DNA of 7,924 nt from Oscillospiraceae bacterium (GTDB taxonomy: Bacteria > Bacillota_A > Clostridia > Oscillospirales > Oscillospiraceae). The stretch spans positions 1 through 7,924 of the forward strand of contig JAEDOJ010000065.1 of NCBI GenBank assembly GCA_016302015.1, in the 5' to 3' direction. A program made the translations under genes and the position numbers. The notes under the pieces were generated by a model that ran no database searches, was not told the DNA's origin, and worked only from the letters and a program-made list of their open reading frames with translations. Positions 1-6,171 of this stretch are shown one piece after another. Within the stretch, counting starts at the first letter, position 1; the number at the start of each line of letters is the position of its first letter.

Positions 1-67
1 CGATACCTTCCGCTGGATGAACGGTCCCTGGCCCTGGGAATATCCCGAAAAGAAAAAGGAGGGCTGA
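1..67 (+). CDS. cotJB: Spore coat protein CotJB, C-terminal end only (partial)
   Basis: The open frame entering from the left edge ends at TGA 65-67 and gives 21 residues containing the motif GPWPWE, followed by a lysine-rich tail. Bacillus-type CotJB proteins end in a very similar tryptophan-proline motif (GPWPW), and cotJB normally lies directly before cotJC, as here with a 3-base gap. CotJB is a small protein (about 90 residues in the family) of the cotJ operon, incorporated in the spore coat. Only the tail is visible, so the call rests on this motif plus the neighbour. The start and promoter lie outside the window. Confidence 0.75.
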   Translation, partial: DTFRWMNGPWPWEYPEKKKEG

Positions 68-70
68 TTC

Positions 71-667
71 ATGTTTGTGTATGAGAAGAAGCTGCAGTAT
101 CCGGTTAAGATTGCTGAAACAAACCCAAAGCTGGCAAGTATCATAATAAGCCAATATGGCGGGCCGGACGGAGAGCTGGGTGCGTCTCTTCGCTATTTGT
201 CTCAGAGATATTCCATGCCCTATGCCGATTTGAAGGGTCTGCTGACGGACATCGGTACGGAAGAATTGTCCCATCTGGAAATCGTCGGGACGATTGTTCA
301 CCAGCTCACCCGATGCCTGACGGATGACCAGCAGAAGCAGAACGGCTTTGCCCAGTATTTTGTGGATCACACCGCCGGAATCTATCCCCAGTTTGCTTCC
401 GGCACGCCCTGGACGGCGGCGACGATGCAGGTCAAGGGGGATCCTACCACCGATCTGGCGGAGAATATGGCCGCCGAACAGAAGGCCAGAACCACCTACG
501 ACAACATTCTCCGGCTGTCGGATAATCCTGACGTGAACGATGTGATCAAATTCCTTCGTGCCAGAGAGGTAGTACACTTCCAACGCTTCGGTGAAGCCAT
601 GCAGAAGCTGCGGGAACGTCTGGATGAACGGAATATCTATTATATGAATCCATCCATCGACTGCTGA
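71..667 (+). CDS. cotJC: Spore coat protein CotJC, manganese-catalase family
   Basis: The 198-residue product is full length for CotJC, a spore coat protein of the dimanganese (non-haem) catalase family with a ferritin-like four-helix bundle. Likely metal ligands by analogy with Mn catalases are E35 (in DGELGASLRY), E65 and H68 (in TEELSHLE), E136, and H169 (in AREVVHF, with E166 nearby); the two ExxH pairs are clearly visible. It may remove peroxide in the coat, but many CotJC proteins have only been shown to be structural, so activity is inference. The start is ATG 71, preceded by AGGAGGG at 57-63 with 7-base spacing. It overlaps no gene and follows cotJB by 3 bases, so the two are probably co-transcribed in the mother cell during sporulation. 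The promoter lies upstream of the window. Confidence 0.95.
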   Translation: MFVYEKKLQYPVKIAETNPKLASIIISQYGGPDGELGASLRYLSQRYSMPYADLKGLLTDIGTEELSHLEIVGTIVHQLTRCLTDDQQKQNGFAQYFVDHTAGIYPQFASGTPWTAATMQVKGDPTTDLAENMAAEQKARTTYDNILRLSDNPDVNDVIKFLRAREVVHFQRFGEAMQKLRERLDERNIYYMNPSIDC

Positions 668-670
668 ATA

Positions 671-695
671 TGCACCGCCCCTTTGGGGCGGTGCA
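671..695 (+). terminator. GC-rich hairpin after cotJC, terminator-like but without a T tract
   Basis: A perfect 11-bp stem (671-681 with 685-695) closes a TTT loop, three bases after the cotJC stop. Its core CCGCCCCTTTGGGGCGGT (675-692) is repeated exactly at 947-964, where a T tract follows. Here the stem is followed by GCCAGTCG instead, so termination efficiency is uncertain. It may be the stem of the original cotJ terminator separated from its T tract by the element between the two copies. Confidence 0.6.
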
Positions 696-724
696 GCCAG
701 TCGAAAATCCTTTTCGACTGGCTG
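694..724. repeat. Perfect 14-bp inverted repeat (hairpin) with TCC loop
   Basis: Bases 694-707 pair perfectly with 711-724 around a 3-base loop TCC. The inner part of the stem is AAAA/TTTT. It shares bases 694-695 with the preceding hairpin, so the full forms of both stems cannot coexist, though each loses only two pairs. It borders the inverted-repeat element that starts at 726. No protein-coding role is apparent. Confidence 0.7.
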
Positions 725-725
725 A

Positions 726-944
726 CAGACTGCAAAAAAGTTCGGAAGCCGAGCAACTCCCGGCCGTCGGCGTACAAAGGTACGGTAGGGCGGGAGTTGC
801 GATGGAAGCCAAAATTCTTGCGAAGCAAGAGTAATGCAGTAAAAAAGTTCGGAAATCTTTCTGTGTTTTCTCAGAATCCAAAAAAGACAATTTTCTGAAA
901 AAATAATCTCAATTTTGGCGGTTCCGGACTTTTTTGACAGTCTG
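726..944. repeat. MITE-like element with imperfect terminal inverted repeats
   Basis: The left end (726-747, beginning CAGACTGC and ending AGTTCGGAA) is complementary to the right end (922-944, ending GACAGTCTG) with one mismatch and one extra base. Inside are a hairpin with a 10-bp outer stem (753-762 with 791-800) and a 5-bp inner stem (771-775 with 780-784, AAAG loop), a small hairpin at 816-830 (TCTTGC/GCAAGA, GAA loop), an inverted repeat TCAGAA/TTCTGA at 871-876 and 893-898, and a direct copy of the 14 bases AAAAAAGTTCGGAA (734-747 and again 841-854). No convincing gene is inside. These traits fit a small non-autonomous mobile or repeat element; a structured RNA folded by the same pairs is the alternative. 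Being multi-copy in the genome is not shown by this window. Confidence 0.55.
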
Positions 945-972
945 AGCCGCCCCTTTGGGGCGGTTGTTTTTT
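945..972 (+). terminator. Intrinsic terminator before the exonuclease gene
   Basis: Stem 946-953 with 957-964 (seven GC-type pairs plus a closing G-T) around a TTT loop is followed by TTGTTTTTT. Core bases 947-964 are identical to 675-692 in the hairpin next to cotJC. It would stop transcription arriving from the cotJ operon and through the intervening element, just upstream of the promoter at 975. Confidence 0.85.
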
Positions 973-974
973 GA

Positions 975-1003
975 TTGACAGGGTCAACAGCCTGTGTTAT
1001 GAT
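975..1003 (+). promoter_or_regulatory. Sigma-A-type promoter for the exonuclease/FliB-like unit
   Basis: TTGACA (975-980) and TATGAT (998-1003) are separated by exactly 17 bases. The -35 box is consensus and the -10 box differs in one position. Transcription would start near 1010, giving a leader of roughly 23 bases before ATG 1033. It begins right after the T tract of the terminator. Confidence 0.85.
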
Positions 1004-1032
1004 GAAGAAAACCATGTTTACGGAGTTAATTT

Positions 1033-1587
1033 ATGGATCGTTTTATTGCTTTTGACGTGGAAACGCCCAACAGCTTAAACCACCGGATGAGCGCCATTGG
1101 CATCGCTGTGATCGAAGACGGCAAAATTGTGGATGAGTTTTTCTCGCTGGTGAATCCGGAGACCCGGTTTGACTATTTTAACATTCAGCTCACCGGGATT
1201 ACCCCACGGATGGTGTTGGGCGCTCCCATATTTCCCGTGCTGTGGAAGGAGATTGAACCGCTGATGTCCAGTGGTATCCTTCTTGCCCACAACGCGCCCT
1301 TTGATATGAGTGTGTTGGGAAAATGCCTGCAGGATTATCGGATCTCCTGGAAGCCGCAGGCGGAATATGCCTGCACCTGCCGCATGAGCCGTGCCTATTT
1401 CCCCCAACTGGAAAATCACAAGCTGAACACCGTCAGCGCCTATCTTGGGGTGGAGCTGGATCACCATCAGGCGGACAGCGACACCAGAGCCTGCGCTGAA
1501 ATCTTCTGCGCCTGTCTGCGTAAGGGCATGCCCCAGAAGCAATTTGTAAAAACCTACGATTTTCGTACCCTGAAAACACTGCCATGA
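1033..1587 (+). CDS. DEDDh 3'-5' exonuclease of the DnaQ / DNA polymerase III epsilon type
   Basis: The 184-residue protein is a single RNase H-fold exonuclease domain. The catalytic residues can be seen in order: D8 and E10 (FDVET), D91 (HNAPFD), then H145 and D150 (HHQADSDTRACAEI), matching the DEDDh signature. Such enzymes remove nucleotides from 3' ends using two metal ions. Many clostridial genomes carry small stand-alone members like this one, and their substrate (proofreading, repair or RNA trimming) cannot be told from sequence. It lacks the polymerase-binding extension needed to call it DnaQ itself. The start ATG 1033 is preceded by GGAG at 1022-1025. Its TGA overlaps the ATG of the next gene (ATGA at 1584-1587), so the two are probably translated together from the promoter at 975-1003. 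Confidence 0.92.
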   Translation: MDRFIAFDVETPNSLNHRMSAIGIAVIEDGKIVDEFFSLVNPETRFDYFNIQLTGITPRMVLGAPIFPVLWKEIEPLMSSGILLAHNAPFDMSVLGKCLQDYRISWKPQAEYACTCRMSRAYFPQLENHKLNTVSAYLGVELDHHQADSDTRACAEIFCACLRKGMPQKQFVKTYDFRTLKTLP

Positions 1588-2498
1588 AGTACATAAAACC
1601 GGATTATTTCGATGAATTTACCTGTATTGCCCAGCATTGCCGCCACACCTGCTGTCAGGGCTGGGAAATCGATGTGGATGAGAAGGCACTTGCTTTTTAT
1701 CAGACGGTTCCCGGAGAGCTTGGTGACGAACTGCGAAATCACATTCTTCAAGAACAGGACGGAGCGCATTTTGTCCTTGGGGAAGATGATCGCTGTCCCT
1801 TTCTGAATTCTCAGAACCTGTGCCGTCTGATTTTGGAGTTGGGCGTGGAGCATTTGTGCCAGATATGCGCTGACCATCCCAGATATCGGAATTTCTACTC
1901 TGATCGGGAGGAGATCGGGCTGGGGCTGTGCTGTGAGGCGGCCGCCTCTCTGATTCTCCGCCGGGAACAGCCTGTAAAGCTGCTGGAAAAGGGTTGGGAG
2001 GTCCTGACGGAGGAGGAACGGGATTTGGTTGACCTCCGCAGAGGGCTGATTCATGCCATGCAAAATCGTGCCTTGACCGTGGAGGAACGGTGGGCGGAGG
2101 TTTTAAGGCTGGCAAACAGCGAGGAGTCAGACCGGAGTCCCGATGAATGGGTGGAAATTTTGTTGGGTCTGGAACGGCTTGACCCGGCGTGGGACGAAGT
2201 TTTGGAACGGATGAAGGGGAGAGGGGAGTTTTCCCGAATTTGGCCGGAATTCAGCCTGCCCATGGAGCAATTGACGGTTTATTTTCTCTACCGCCACCTG
2301 CCCGGCGCACTGCTGGACAACGATCCTCCCGGACGAGCTGCCTTCTGCGTCCTCTGTGCCCGCCTGGTCTGGGAACTGACGGAGGAGAAAACCCCGGAGG
2401 ATCTTGCTGAGACCGCCAGAGCCTTTTCTTCCGAGATCGAGTATTCCGAGGAAAACCTCTGCGCTCTGCTGGATGCTTTGGATGAGGAGCTATATTGA
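1584..2498 (+). CDS. FliB-family cysteine-rich protein (putative flagellin lysine-N-methylase)
   Basis: The 304-residue product matches the FliB family by its N-terminal cysteine pattern: C14, C19, C23-C24 followed by QGW, then C71 (CPFL) and C80, C92 and C95, and C116-C117. These cysteines are the sort that hold an iron-sulphur cluster. In Salmonella, FliB methylates lysines of flagellin. The C-terminal half is helical and acidic and contains the family-like stretch EQLTVYFLYRHL around residue 228. It is shorter than Salmonella FliB (about 400 residues). No Shine-Dalgarno sequence precedes ATG 1584, which overlaps the exonuclease stop by four bases; translation probably depends on coupling. 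No flagellar gene is in the window, and the real substrate may be another protein. Family membership is likely; the flagellin substrate is only a family label. Confidence 0.78.
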   Translation: MKYIKPDYFDEFTCIAQHCRHTCCQGWEIDVDEKALAFYQTVPGELGDELRNHILQEQDGAHFVLGEDDRCPFLNSQNLCRLILELGVEHLCQICADHPRYRNFYSDREEIGLGLCCEAAASLILRREQPVKLLEKGWEVLTEEERDLVDLRRGLIHAMQNRALTVEERWAEVLRLANSEESDRSPDEWVEILLGLERLDPAWDEVLERMKGRGEFSRIWPEFSLPMEQLTVYFLYRHLPGALLDNDPPGRAAFCVLCARLVWELTEEKTPEDLAETARAFSSEIEYSEENLCALLDALDEELY

Positions 2499-2501
2499 AG
2501 A

Positions 2502-2536
2502 AAAAGCCGATCAGGTGCAACTCCTGATCGGCTTTT
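2502..2536. terminator. Bidirectional terminator between the FliB-like gene and yajC
   Basis: A perfect 14-bp stem (2502-2515 with 2523-2536) has a 7-base loop. AAAA on the left arm and TTTT on the right arm give a U run on either strand. It lies 3 bases after the FliB-like stop and 6 bases beyond the yajC stop, ending both convergent units. Confidence 0.9.
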
Positions 2537-2542
2537 GCCATC

Positions 2543-2899
2543 TTATCTCTTGTTCTTGTTTGCCTTTTCCTGCTTTTTCTTGGCAGCCCGCTCTCTGGCG
2601 GCGGCCTGTGCCTCGGCACGAGCCTTCTGGGCGTTCTCCTGAGCGGTGTTGTTGGTCATGACGGACCATTTTGTCAGCTCCATGCGGACACGGTCTGCGC
2701 TGGTCTCAATGACGATGTTGTCGTCCTTGATGTCAACGATCTTGCCGATGATGCCGCCGATGGTGGTGATCTTGTCGCCCTCTTTCAGGGAATTGCGAAG
2801 CTGTTCTTCTTCCTTCTTCTTCTTCTTTTCCGGGCGAAGGATCATGAAGTAGAAGACACCGATAAATGCTACAAGAATGATGATAAAGCTAGGATCCAT
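2543..2899 (-). CDS. yajC: Preprotein translocase accessory subunit YajC
   Basis: The 118-residue protein has one membrane helix at about residues 4-21, followed at once by the family hallmark FMILRPEKKKKKE (positive, cytoplasmic side). A conserved YajC domain comes next (GDKITTIGGIIGKIVDI, residues 41-57). The tail, from about residue 85, is rich in Ala, Lys, Glu and Gln, probably a charged helix. YajC associates with SecDF and the SecYEG channel. The start is ATG 2899-2897 because AGGAGG lies six bases upstream; the longer frame starting at 2956 would add a non-conserved extension over the ribosome site. It is the last gene after queA and tgt, a widely conserved order, but secD and secF do not follow: a terminator comes next. 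Confidence 0.93.
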   Translation of the reverse strand: MDPSFIIILVAFIGVFYFMILRPEKKKKKEEEQLRNSLKEGDKITTIGGIIGKIVDIKDDNIVIETSADRVRMELTKWSVMTNNTAQENAQKARAEAQAAARERAAKKKQEKANKNKR

Positions 2900-2905
2900 G
2901 GTTTT

Positions 2906-2911
2906 CCTCCT
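2906..2911 (-). promoter_or_regulatory. Ribosome binding site deciding the yajC start
   Basis: AGGAGG on the minus strand sits six bases before ATG 2899 and rules out the upstream in-frame start at 2956. Confidence 0.9.
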
Positions 2912-2927
2912 AAGTGGTAGTGGTGTT

Positions 2928-2956
2928 ATTATACAGAGAATTTTCCCGCAATGCAA
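2928..2956 (-). promoter_or_regulatory. Possible internal promoter for yajC
   Basis: On the minus strand TTGCAT (2956-2951) and a perfect TATAAT (2933-2928) are 17 bases apart, in the 83-base gap between tgt and yajC. The -35 box matches consensus only in its first three bases. Transcription would start near 2921, about 21 bases before the yajC ATG. yajC could therefore be transcribed separately as well as from the queA promoter. Confidence 0.45.
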
Positions 2957-2982
2957 GCCCTAAAATGATTTTTTTGACGGAA

Positions 2983-4119
2983 TCAGTCCTGCGCTTTGGA
3001 CGCCAGAAGGGGAGAATATTTTTCACGGAATTGGGCGAAGGAACCTTCGTCCAGAGCCTCCCGAATCCGGCGGGTCAGATCGTTGTAGAAATACAGATTG
3101 TGCATGACCGCCAGCCGCATGCCCAGCATTTCCTCTGCCTTGAACAGATGGTGAACATAGGCACGGGAGTAGCGGCGGCAGACGGGACAGCCGCATTCCG
3201 GGTCGATGGGACGTTCATCCCGTTCGTATCGGGCGTTTTTCATGTTCCGGGTTCCAGACCAGGTAAAGAGCTTGGCGTGGCGGGCGTTTCTGGCAGGCAT
3301 CACGCAGTCGAAGAAATCCACGCCCCGAGCCACAGCCTCAATGATGTTGGTGGGCGTACCCACGCCCATAAGATAGCGGGTTTTGTCTTTGGGCATATAG
3401 GGTTCAACCGCCTCGATGATCTCGTACATGGTTTCCGTGCTTTCGCCCACGGCAAGACCGCCGATGGCATAGCCGGGAAGCTCCAGATCGGCAATCCGCT
3501 TCATATGCTCGATCCGCAGATCCGCATAGGTGCCGCCCTGATTGATGCCCCAAAGCATCTGCTGAGGGTTGACCGTGGTCTCTAACTGATTCAGCCGGGC
3601 ATTTTCATTTTTACACCGTACCAGCCAGCGGTAAGTTCGGTCAATGGAAGCCTTGACATATTGATAGGGAGCAGGATTCTCAATGCATTCATCAAAGGCC
3701 ATGCAGATGTCCGAGCCTAAATTCGACTGAATCTGCATACTCTCTTCAGGACCCATAAAAATCTTATGTCCGTCCAGATGGGAGGAGAAATACACGCCTT
3801 CTTCCTTGATCTTCCGCAGACTGGCCAGGGAAAAGACCTGAAAACCGCCGGAATCGGTGAGGATAGGGCCGTCCCAGGTCATGAACCTATGCAGTCCGCC
3901 TAAATCGTGGACAACCTGATCGCCGGGGCGCAGGTGCAGATGGTAGGTGTTGGACAGTTCCACCTGACAGCCGATATTTTTCAGGTCGGCGGCGCTGAGA
4001 GCGCCCTTGATGGCGCCCTGCGTGCCCACATTCATAAACACAGGGGTCTGTACCGTGCCGTGGGCACAGGTAAACTCGCCCCGACGGGCAGAGCCTTCTG
4101 TTTTCAGTAATTTAAACAT
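2983..4119 (-). CDS. tgt: tRNA-guanine transglycosylase (queuosine synthesis)
   Basis: The 378-residue enzyme has the usual length of bacterial Tgt. It exchanges guanine at wobble position 34 of GUN-anticodon tRNAs for the precursor preQ1. Visible motifs: LSNTYHLHLRPG (55-66), LTDSGGFQVFSL with D89 (the general acid/base in the family), GINQGG (191-196), AIGGLAVGE (218-226), and FFDCVMPARNAR with D271 as the expected nucleophile. The zinc site is C309, C311, C314 and H340. The start is ATG 4119-4117, ten bases after the queA stop and preceded by GAGG; the extra 24 residues of the longer frame (from 4191) run back into queA and are not tRNA-transglycosylase-like. QueA, encoded just upstream, acts on the product, so the two are consecutive steps in one operon. 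Confidence 0.97.
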   Translation of the reverse strand: MFKLLKTEGSARRGEFTCAHGTVQTPVFMNVGTQGAIKGALSAADLKNIGCQVELSNTYHLHLRPGDQVVHDLGGLHRFMTWDGPILTDSGGFQVFSLASLRKIKEEGVYFSSHLDGHKIFMGPEESMQIQSNLGSDICMAFDECIENPAPYQYVKASIDRTYRWLVRCKNENARLNQLETTVNPQQMLWGINQGGTYADLRIEHMKRIADLELPGYAIGGLAVGESTETMYEIIEAVEPYMPKDKTRYLMGVGTPTNIIEAVARGVDFFDCVMPARNARHAKLFTWSGTRNMKNARYERDERPIDPECGCPVCRRYSRAYVHHLFKAEEMLGMRLAVMHNLYFYNDLTRRIREALDEGSFAQFREKYSPLLASKAQD

Positions 4120-4129
4120 AGTTTCCTCA

Positions 4130-5170
4130 CTATTCGATGAGCATGGCGTCTCCAAAGCTGAAGAACCGGTATTTCTGCGCCACGGCTTCATGGTAGGCGT
4201 TCATCACATGGTCATAGCCCGCAAAGGCAGAGACCAGCATAATCAGGGTGCTTTCCGGCAGATGGAAATTGGTAATCAGACCGTCCATGGCCTTAAACCG
4301 ATAACCGGGATAGATGAAAATCTCCGTCCATGCGGATTTTTCTTCAAAGGAACCATCCTCATTGACCAGAGATTCCAGCGTCCTGCAGGAGGTGGTTCCC
4401 ACGCAGATCACTCTGCCGCCGCTGGCTTTGGTTTCGTTGAGGATTTGGGCGGTTTCAGCGGAAAGCATACAAAATTCCGAGTGCATATGGTGGTTCGTCA
4501 CGTCATCCACCTTCACAGGACGGAAGGTACCCAGACCCACATGCAGGGTAACATAGGCCAGCTTTACCCCCATCTTCCGGATTTTTTCCAGCAATTCCTC
4601 TGTAAAATGCAGGCCTGCGGTGGGAGCGGCGGCAGAACCGTTGATTTTGGAGTAGACCGTCTGGTAACGCTCCCCGTCGGCCAGTTCTTCCTTGATATAG
4701 GGCGGCAGGGGCATTTTTCCGAGACGCTCCAGAACCTCCAGGAAGATGCCCTGATAGTGGAACTCCACCAGACGGTTCCCGGTTTCCAGAACCTCCTTTA
4801 CGGTGCAGGTCAGGTCGCCGTCCCCGAAAATCACTTCAGCGCCCTCCTGCAGCTTCCGTCCCGGCTTCACAAGGCATTCCCAAATATTATTCCCCCGATC
4901 CGTCAGCAGCAGAACCTCCGCCGCACCGCCGGAGGGGCGGCGGCCCAGAAGGCGTGCGGGAATGACCCGGGAATTGTTCATCACCAGACAATCCCCCGGA
5001 CGGAGATGGTGGAGAAGATCAGGAAACGTGCCGTGCTCCAAAGCGCCGGTTTCCTTATTCATAATCAGCAGACGGGAGGCGTCCCGCTGCTGCAAGGGGG
5101 CTTGGGCGATCAATTCCTGGGGAAGATCATAGTAAAAATCACTTGTTTTCAATTGCTTCGCTCTTTTCAT
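4130..5170 (-). CDS. queA: S-adenosylmethionine:tRNA ribosyltransferase-isomerase
   Basis: QueA transfers and isomerises the ribose of SAM onto preQ1 in tRNA, forming epoxyqueuosine. The 346-residue product shows the family motifs [16 protein letters not shown] (20-35), PPYIK (156-160), [13 protein letters not shown] (178-190), [10 protein letters not shown] (210-219), [10 protein letters not shown] (300-309) and [12 protein letters not shown] (334-345). The first gene of queA-tgt-yajC, it is read from the promoter at 5185-5213. The start is uncertain: ATG 5170 follows only a weak GGA and lies about 8 bases from the predicted transcription start. TTG at 5152 (codon 7) aligns with the initiator of Bacillus QueA (M-K-V-D... 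against L-K-T-S...), and would give a 340-residue protein. I annotate the ATG as the default. Confidence 0.95.
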   Translation of the reverse strand: MKRAKQLKTSDFYYDLPQELIAQAPLQQRDASRLLIMNKETGALEHGTFPDLLHHLRPGDCLVMNNSRVIPARLLGRRPSGGAAEVLLLTDRGNNIWECLVKPGRKLQEGAEVIFGDGDLTCTVKEVLETGNRLVEFHYQGIFLEVLERLGKMPLPPYIKEELADGERYQTVYSKINGSAAAPTAGLHFTEELLEKIRKMGVKLAYVTLHVGLGTFRPVKVDDVTNHHMHSEFCMLSAETAQILNETKASGGRVICVGTTSCRTLESLVNEDGSFEEKSAWTEIFIYPGYRFKAMDGLITNFHLPESTLIMLVSAFAGYDHVMNAYHEAVAQKYRFFSFGDAMLIE

Positions 5171-5184
5171 ACAAATTCCATTCT

Positions 5185-5213
5185 ATTATATCTTAAAAGC
5201 TCCTGTTTTTCAA
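5185..5213 (-). promoter_or_regulatory. Near-consensus sigma-A promoter of queA-tgt-yajC
   Basis: On the minus strand TTGAAA (5213-5208) and a perfect TATAAT (5190-5185) are 17 bases apart. The start of transcription should fall near 5177-5179, leaving an unusually short leader before ATG 5170. It lies in the 97-base gap shared with the divergent dapA; I see no equally good promoter for dapA there. Confidence 0.8.
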
Positions 5214-5253
5214 CCACAAAGACACATCTGATTGGACTTTTTCATAGGATGCC

Positions 5254-5260
5254 AGGGAGG
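5254..5260 (+). promoter_or_regulatory. Ribosome binding site deciding the dapA start
   Basis: AGGGAGG lies seven bases before ATG 5268. It supports this start over the in-frame TTG at 5232, whose extra 12 residues are not conserved and would cover the site. Confidence 0.9.
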
Positions 5261-5267
5261 TGTTCCT

Positions 5268-6143
5268 ATGAACAAGCCAATCTTTGTCGGAACAGCCACG
5301 GCGTTGATCACGCCGTTTCACGAAGGCGCAATCGATTACAGGGCTTACGACCGGATTTTAGAGGAGCAATTGGAGGCCAAGGTGGGCGCACTGGTTGTCT
5401 GCGGCACCACCGGGGAAGCGTCGACCTTATCCGCAGGGGAAAAGACGGCGTTGTGGAAGCACACCGTGGAGTTTTCAAAGGGAAAAGTCAGGATCATTGC
5501 GGGAATCGGCACCAACAGCACGGAAAGCTCAGTCCAATTGGCGAAAATTGCCCTGGACTGCGGGGCTGACGGCCTGCTGGCGGTGACGCCATACTATAAT
5601 AAATGTACCCAGGAGGGGCTGATTGCCCATTACACCGCCATTGCGGAGGAGACGTCGCTGCCTCTGATTGTATATAATGTCCCCTCCCGCACAGGGGTAA
5701 ACCTTCTGCCGGAGACATGGGCAAGGCTGTCAGAGCATCCGAGAATCAACGGAATCAAGGAGGCAAGCGGAAATATCTCTCAAATCGCAAGGTGCATGGG
5801 GTCAAAAACGGTCTGGTCGGGAAATGATGACCAGATTGTTCCGGTAATGTCGCTGGGCGGCAGGGGAGTGATCTCCGTTCTTTCGAATCTTTGCCCCAAA
5901 GCGGTGGTGGAACTGACCGACGCCTGCCTGCGGGGAGATTTCACTGCCGGAGCCAACCTCCAATTACGGTATCTGCCCCTGATTGACCTTCTGTTCTCTG
6001 AGGTAAACCCCATTCCCATCAAGGCGGCGATGTGGATGAGAGGACTTTGTTCTAACGAACTACGCCTGCCTTTGACGGAAATGTCGAAAGAAAAACGCTT
6101 CGTTCTGAAAAGAGCCATGGAAGAATTGCAAATCATTGGATAG
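5268..6143 (+). CDS. dapA: 4-hydroxy-tetrahydrodipicolinate synthase
   Basis: The 291-residue TIM-barrel enzyme condenses pyruvate with aspartate semialdehyde, the committed step to diaminopimelate and lysine; the same branch gives dipicolinate for spores. All expected active-site residues are seen: T47 in GTTGEAS (46-52), Y110 in TPYYNK, Y136 and R141 in YNVPSRTG, and the Schiff-base lysine K164 in GIKEASG. Length equals the Escherichia coli enzyme almost exactly. The start is ATG 5268, with AGGGAGG upstream. No other dap genes are adjacent: queA diverges on the left and the CotH-SLH gene converges on the right, so it is a single-gene unit in view. No clear promoter or riboswitch for it was recognised in the 97-base intergenic gap. 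Confidence 0.96.
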   Translation: MNKPIFVGTATALITPFHEGAIDYRAYDRILEEQLEAKVGALVVCGTTGEASTLSAGEKTALWKHTVEFSKGKVRIIAGIGTNSTESSVQLAKIALDCGADGLLAVTPYYNKCTQEGLIAHYTAIAEETSLPLIVYNVPSRTGVNLLPETWARLSEHPRINGIKEASGNISQIARCMGSKTVWSGNDDQIVPVMSLGGRGVISVLSNLCPKAVVELTDACLRGDFTAGANLQLRYLPLIDLLFSEVNPIPIKAAMWMRGLCSNELRLPLTEMSKEKRFVLKRAMEELQIIG

Positions 6144-6169
6144 AAAAAGCTCCCAGCAGGGAGCTTTTT
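6144..6169. terminator. Bidirectional terminator between dapA and the CotH-SLH gene
   Basis: An 11-bp stem, AAAAAGCTCCC (6144-6154) with GGGAGCTTTTT (6159-6169), encloses the loop AGCA. It begins immediately after the dapA TAG and ends two bases before the TGA of the opposing gene, so both convergent genes share it. Confidence 0.92.
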
Positions 6170-6171
6170 GT

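Noticed and set aside
546..898. Open frames on both strands (546-890 minus, 640-828 minus, 683-898 plus) over the intergenic repeats
   Set aside because: They run through the hairpins and inverted repeats, one overlaps the end of cotJC, and the products look like translated palindromes, not proteins.
668..1032. CRISPR array or tRNA/rRNA gene in the gene-free stretch
   Set aside because: There are no regularly spaced repeats, only inverted repeats and one 14-base and one 18-base duplication, and no cloverleaf or rRNA-like sequence.
1075..2115. Antisense frames of 155-169 codons opposite the exonuclease and FliB-like genes
   Set aside because: They lie opposite genes with conserved catalytic or cysteine motifs and have no family resemblance.
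2914..3585. A 223-codon + strand frame over the tgt 3' end
   Set aside because: It is antisense to the zinc-site and active-site region of tgt, with no ribosome site and no recognisable domain.
4007..5569. A 520-codon open frame on the + strand across tgt, queA and the dapA start
   Set aside because: It is antisense to tgt and queA and out of frame with dapA, all with full family motifs. Its product shows no recognisable family, so it is a chance opening from codon composition.
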